Source: DATHSN01 sp035464115 | GTDB taxonomy: Bacteria; Actinomycetota; Acidimicrobiia; Acidimicrobiales; SKKL01 | Assembly: GCA_035464115.1 (NCBI GenBank) | Contig: DATHSN010000026.1 | Coordinates: 1-7,407 of the forward strand | Direction of reading: 5' to 3' | DNA length: 7,407 nucleotides | Shown: positions 4,977 through 7,407 of the stretch, piece after piece | How the letters are laid out: every line of letters starts with the position of its first letter | Position numbering within the stretch: position 1 is the first letter of the stretch | The notes under the pieces: model-generated | What the model saw: only the letters and a program-made list of their open reading frames with translations | The model's database searches: none | Told to the model about the DNA's origin: nothing | Translations under genes and position numbers: made by a program

Positions 4977-6625
4977 GACACCGAGGACGCCACCGCACCG
5001 GCGGCGTCGGCCGCCGACTTGGCGTGGTGGCTCGAGCGGGTGAGGGGATCGGCCTCGACGTGGGCCAGGCCGAGCGCGAGCCCCGCCTCGCGCAGCGCCG
5101 CGAACTCGTCGGGCGTCCACCACCGCGCCACGGGGAGGTGGTTGGCGGTGGGCCGCAGGTATTGGCCGGCGGTCACGATCTCGACGCCCACCGAGCGCAG
5201 ATCCGCGAGCACCGCCACCACCTCGTCGAACGTCTCGCCCATGCCCAGCACCAGCCCCGACTTGGTGGTGAGCCCGGCGTCGGCGGCGCGGGCCAGCACG
5301 GCCAGCGACCGGGCGTAGGACGCCGACGGCCGAGCCGCCCGCTGCAGGCGCGGCACCGTCTCCACGTTGTGGTTCAACACGTCCGGCCGCGCCGAGAAGA
5401 TCACGTCGAGCGCGTCGGGGTCGCCCTTGCAGTCCGAGATGAGCGTCTCCACCCGGCAGTCGGGACGGCGGCGGCGGATGGCCCGGATCGTCTCGGCGAA
5501 CGTCGACGCGCCCCCATCGGGCAGGTCGTCGCGGGCCACCGTGGTGAGCACCGCGAAGTCGAGGCCCATGCGCTCGACGGCCTCGGCGACCCGCTCGGGC
5601 TCCCCCGGGTCGACCGCCTCGGGCTTGCGGGTGTCGACCAGGCAGAACCCGCACGCCCGGGTGCAGCGCTCGCCGTTGAGCATGAACGTGGCGGTGCCGT
5701 CGCTCCAGCACTCCGACAGGTTGGGACAGCCGGCCTCCTCGCACACCGTCACCAACCCGAGGTCGCGCACCGTGCGCCGCACCTGGGCCAGCTCGGGGGT
5801 GTGGCGGACCCGCGCCTTCATCCAGTCGGGCTTGCGGTCGCGCAGCTCGACCCGCTCGGTGACGCCGGCCTGGGCCAACCGGCCCGACACCCGCACCGAG
5901 GTCTCGGCCGCACCCGGCCCCTCGCCCCGGCTGAACGGCGACAGGTCGTCGGCGCGCTCGCGCCACACCACGTCGGACCGCTCCCACCCGCCGGCGCCCC
6001 ACCGCTCGACCGCCAACGGCACGAGCGCCTCGACCACCTCGCGCATCTCGACGTCGATGCCCTCGGCGGCGAGCGACGTGACCGCCTTGTCGGCGATCCC
6101 GCACGGGACGATGTGCCCGAACATGGCCAGGTCGGGGGCGACGTTGAGGGCGAACCCGTGCATCGACCGCCCGCGGGCCAGCTTCACGCCGATCGCGGCG
6201 ATCTTGCGGGGCCGATCCGACCCCGGCGCCACCCACACGCCGGGGAAGTCGTCGAGGCGGCCGACGTCGTCGAGCCCCAGCGACCGCAGCGTGTCGATCA
6301 CCAGCTGCTCGACCGAGCGCACGTAGGCGACGGTGTCGGCCATCCCCCCACCCCGCTTGCCGGGCACGGTGAGGATCGGGTAGCCGACCAGCTGGCCGGG
6401 CCCGTGGTAGGTGACGTCGCCGCCCCGGTCGGTGCGCACCAGCTCGGCGCCGACGTCGGCGGGGGGCACCAGCACGTTGCCGAGATCGGCCCGCACACCG
6501 AGCGTGTAGACGTGCGGGTGCTCCAGCAGGAGCAGGTGGTCGTCGGGCGAGCGCTCGAACAGGCCGCGCTGGAGGGCGTGGGCGTCGCGGTAGGCGACGC
6601 GACCCAGCCAGCGGACCCGCAGCAT
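4961..6625 (-). CDS. lipB-lipA: Fused octanoyltransferase LipB - lipoyl synthase LipA
   Basis: One 554-residue frame holds both steps of lipoate assembly. Residues 1 to about 225 are LipB, which moves octanoate from acyl carrier protein to a lipoyl-domain lysine: R-G-G-D-V-T-Y-H-G-P-G-Q-L (67-79), catalytic Lys141 (R-K-I-A-A-I-G) and Cys175 (I-V-P-C-G-I). Residues from about 264 to 554 are LipA, a radical-SAM enzyme that inserts two sulfurs: R-K-P-D-W-M-K (264-270), auxiliary-cluster cysteines 295, 300 and 306 (CX4CX5C), radical-SAM cysteines 321, 325 and 328 (CX3CX2C), and C-terminal R-S-S-H-H-A (530-535), where most LipA proteins have R-S-S-Y. The linker (about 226-263) keeps GC-ending codons throughout, so it is coding. 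The ATG at 6625 directly follows the E2 stop; GGGAGG lies 11 bases upstream. A separate LipA start at GTG 5896 or 5890 is possible but has no good ribosome site. LipB and LipA are normally separate proteins of about 230 and 300 residues. Confidence 0.93.
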   Translation of the reverse strand: MLRVRWLGRVAYRDAHALQRGLFERSPDDHLLLLEHPHVYTLGVRADLGNVLVPPADVGAELVRTDRGGDVTYHGPGQLVGYPILTVPGKRGGGMADTVAYVRSVEQLVIDTLRSLGLDDVGRLDDFPGVWVAPGSDRPRKIAAIGVKLARGRSMHGFALNVAPDLAMFGHIVPCGIADKAVTSLAAEGIDVEMREVVEALVPLAVERWGAGGWERSDVVWRERADDLSPFSRGEGPGAAETSVRVSGRLAQAGVTERVELRDRKPDWMKARVRHTPELAQVRRTVRDLGLVTVCEEAGCPNLSECWSDGTATFMLNGERCTRACGFCLVDTRKPEAVDPGEPERVAEAVERMGLDFAVLTTVARDDLPDGGASTFAETIRAIRRRRPDCRVETLISDCKGDPDALDVIFSARPDVLNHNVETVPRLQRAARPSASYARSLAVLARAADAGLTTKSGLVLGMGETFDEVVAVLADLRSVGVEIVTAGQYLRPTANHLPVARWWTPDEFAALREAGLALGLAHVEADPLTRSSHHAKSAADAAGAVASSVSVTPG

Positions 6626-7407
6626 CTAGAGCTCGGCCTCCCAGTCGCGGTCTTCGATGTTGGTGCGCAACCGGTCCATGAACGCGGCCACGTAGGCGCC
6701 GTCGAAGGCCCGGTGGTCCCACGCCAGGGCCAGCACGCCCACCGAGTGGATGGCGATCGACTCGTCGCCCCAGTCGTCGGTGACCACCACGGGCTTTCGC
6801 CGGATGCCGTCGGTGGACAGGATCGCCACCTGGGGCTGGTTGATGATCGGGAACTGCATCATCGTGCCGTACTGGCCCGGGTTGGTGATCGTGAACGTGC
6901 CCCCGGCCAGGTCGTCGGGCGACAGCTTCTTGGACCGGGCCCGACCGGCCAGGTCGGAGATCTCCCGGGCGATGGCCCGCAGCCGCTTGGCGTCGGTGTC
7001 GCGCACCACCGGGGCGAGCAGGCCCTCGAAGTTGATGTCGACCGCGATGGCGAGGTTGACGTAGTTGTGCACCACCAGCTCGCCGTCGCCGACCGAGGCG
7101 TTGACGTGGGGGAAGTCGCGCAACGCGTCGACCAGCGCCCGGGCGATGAACGGCAGGTAGGTGAGCGAGAAGCCCTCCTCGGCCTTCCACTGGGCGCCGT
7201 GGGTGCGGCGCACCCGCTCGACCGCCTCGAAGTCGACCTCGACCGCGGTGAGCACGTGCGGCGACACCTGCTTCGACATCACCATGTGCTCGCCGGTGCG
7301 CTTGCGGATGTTGTTGAGCGGCACGGTGGTGTCGCGCTCACCGGTGCGCACCACGGGCGCGGGCGCCGGGCGGGCCGGCGCGGCCGCGGCCGGCTGCGGT
7401 GCGGGTG
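6626..7407 (-). CDS. Dihydrolipoamide acyltransferase (E2) of a 2-oxoacid dehydrogenase, C-terminal part
   Basis: The frame is open to the window edge, so the N-terminal lipoyl and subunit-binding domains are outside. The first visible residues (about 7354-7407) are a Pro/Ala-rich linker typical of the swinging arm of E2 proteins. The catalytic domain follows: V-P-L-N-N-I-R-K-R-T, S-P-H-V-L-T-A-V-E-V-D, a F-T-I-T-N-P-G-Q-Y-G motif, F-P-I-I-N-Q-P-Q-V-A-I-L-S, and the active-site D-H-R-A-F-D-G, whose His codon is at 6715-6713 and whose Asp completes the acyl-transfer site. E2 passes an acyl group from its lipoyl arm to CoA within a large cytoplasmic complex. Whether it serves the pyruvate, 2-oxoglutarate or branched-chain complex cannot be decided here; Mycobacterium has a comparable dlaT-lipB-lipA neighbourhood. 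The GTG at 7354 is in frame but follows the linker and is not the real start. The TAG stop touches the next ATG. Confidence 0.93.
   Translation of the reverse strand, partial: PAPQPAAAAPARPAPAPVVRTGERDTTVPLNNIRKRTGEHMVMSKQVSPHVLTAVEVDFEAVERVRRTHGAQWKAEEGFSLTYLPFIARALVDALRDFPHVNASVGDGELVVHNYVNLAIAVDINFEGLLAPVVRDTDAKRLRAIAREISDLAGRARSKKLSPDDLAGGTFTITNPGQYGTMMQFPIINQPQVAILSTDGIRRKPVVVTDDWGDESIAIHSVGVLALAWDHRAFDGAYVAAFMDRLRTNIEDRDWEAEL

Noticed and set aside
4648..4998. Minus-strand reading frame of 116 codons within the gene-free region
   Set aside because: Its Pro/Arg-rich composition matches no fold, it contains the inverted repeats, and it overlaps the end of LipA in another frame.
4197..5318. 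Plus-strand reading frame crossing the gene-free region
   Set aside because: It is Arg/Ser/Pro/Thr-rich with no recognisable domain, and it overlaps the PNPOx, HTH and LipA genes antisense.
5837..5950. Frameshift or lost stop codon as the cause of the LipB-LipA fusion
   Set aside because: The linker keeps the same frame and GC-ending codon bias from the last LipB motif to the first LipA motif, with no sign of a frame change. Raw reads would settle it.
4917..7190. Long minus-strand reading frame of 757 codons overlapping lipB-lipA and E2
   Set aside because: It is an out-of-frame reading of the real genes, dominated by Arg, Gly, Pro, Ala and His with no domain pattern. The frame with LipB, LipA and E2 motifs is clearly the coding one.

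Overview
This is a GC-rich window (roughly 70% G+C by eye) with GC-ending codons, tightly packed genes and mainly actinobacterial-type protein families. It most likely comes from an actinomycete-like chromosome. The class Acidimicrobiia is a plausible guess, but the sequence alone does not prove it. I see no insertion sequences, phage genes, CRISPR arrays, tRNA or rRNA. Seven protein genes are supported; two of them run off the window edges.

Layout from left to right. (1) 1-1038, minus strand, cut off at its 3' end: a polytopic GT-C-like membrane glycosyltransferase. (2) 1057-1782, plus strand: a soluble family-2 glycosyltransferase of the polyprenyl-phosphate-sugar synthase type. It diverges from (1) with only 18 bp between the start codons, and those 18 bp contain two overlapping -10-like hexamers, one per strand. 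(3) 1786-4589, minus strand: a four-gene overlapping operon, transcribed in the order small HTH regulator, PNPOx-family flavin-type protein, M24 aminopeptidase-P/creatinase-type metallopeptidase, and an uncharacterised multi-spanning membrane protein. Its 3' end converges on gene (2) with a 3-bp gap. (4) 4590-4960: a gene-free stretch rich in perfect inverted repeats. It holds the end region of the lipoylation operon and the likely promoter/operator region of the HTH operon. (5) 4961-6625, minus strand: one uninterrupted frame encoding an octanoyltransferase (LipB) followed by a lipoyl synthase (LipA). (6) 6626-7407, minus strand, cut off at its 5' end: the catalytic end of a 2-oxoacid dehydrogenase E2 acyltransferase, whose stop codon directly abuts the LipB-LipA start codon.

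The most notable item is the LipB-LipA fusion. Both halves keep their full catalytic signatures: the Lys/Cys dyad of LipB, and the auxiliary cluster, radical-SAM cluster and C-terminal RSS motif of LipA. The linker between them keeps the same codon bias as the flanking domains, so it does not look like a sequencing error. LipB attaches octanoate to a lipoyl domain and LipA inserts the two sulfurs. The E2 gene immediately upstream encodes the kind of protein they act on, so substrate and both modifying activities are encoded as two abutting reading frames.

The glycosyltransferase pair also makes sense together: GT2 enzymes of this type load a sugar onto a polyprenyl phosphate, and GT-C membrane enzymes use such lipid-linked donors on the outer face of the membrane. 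The purpose of the HTH/PNPOx/M24/membrane operon is not evident.
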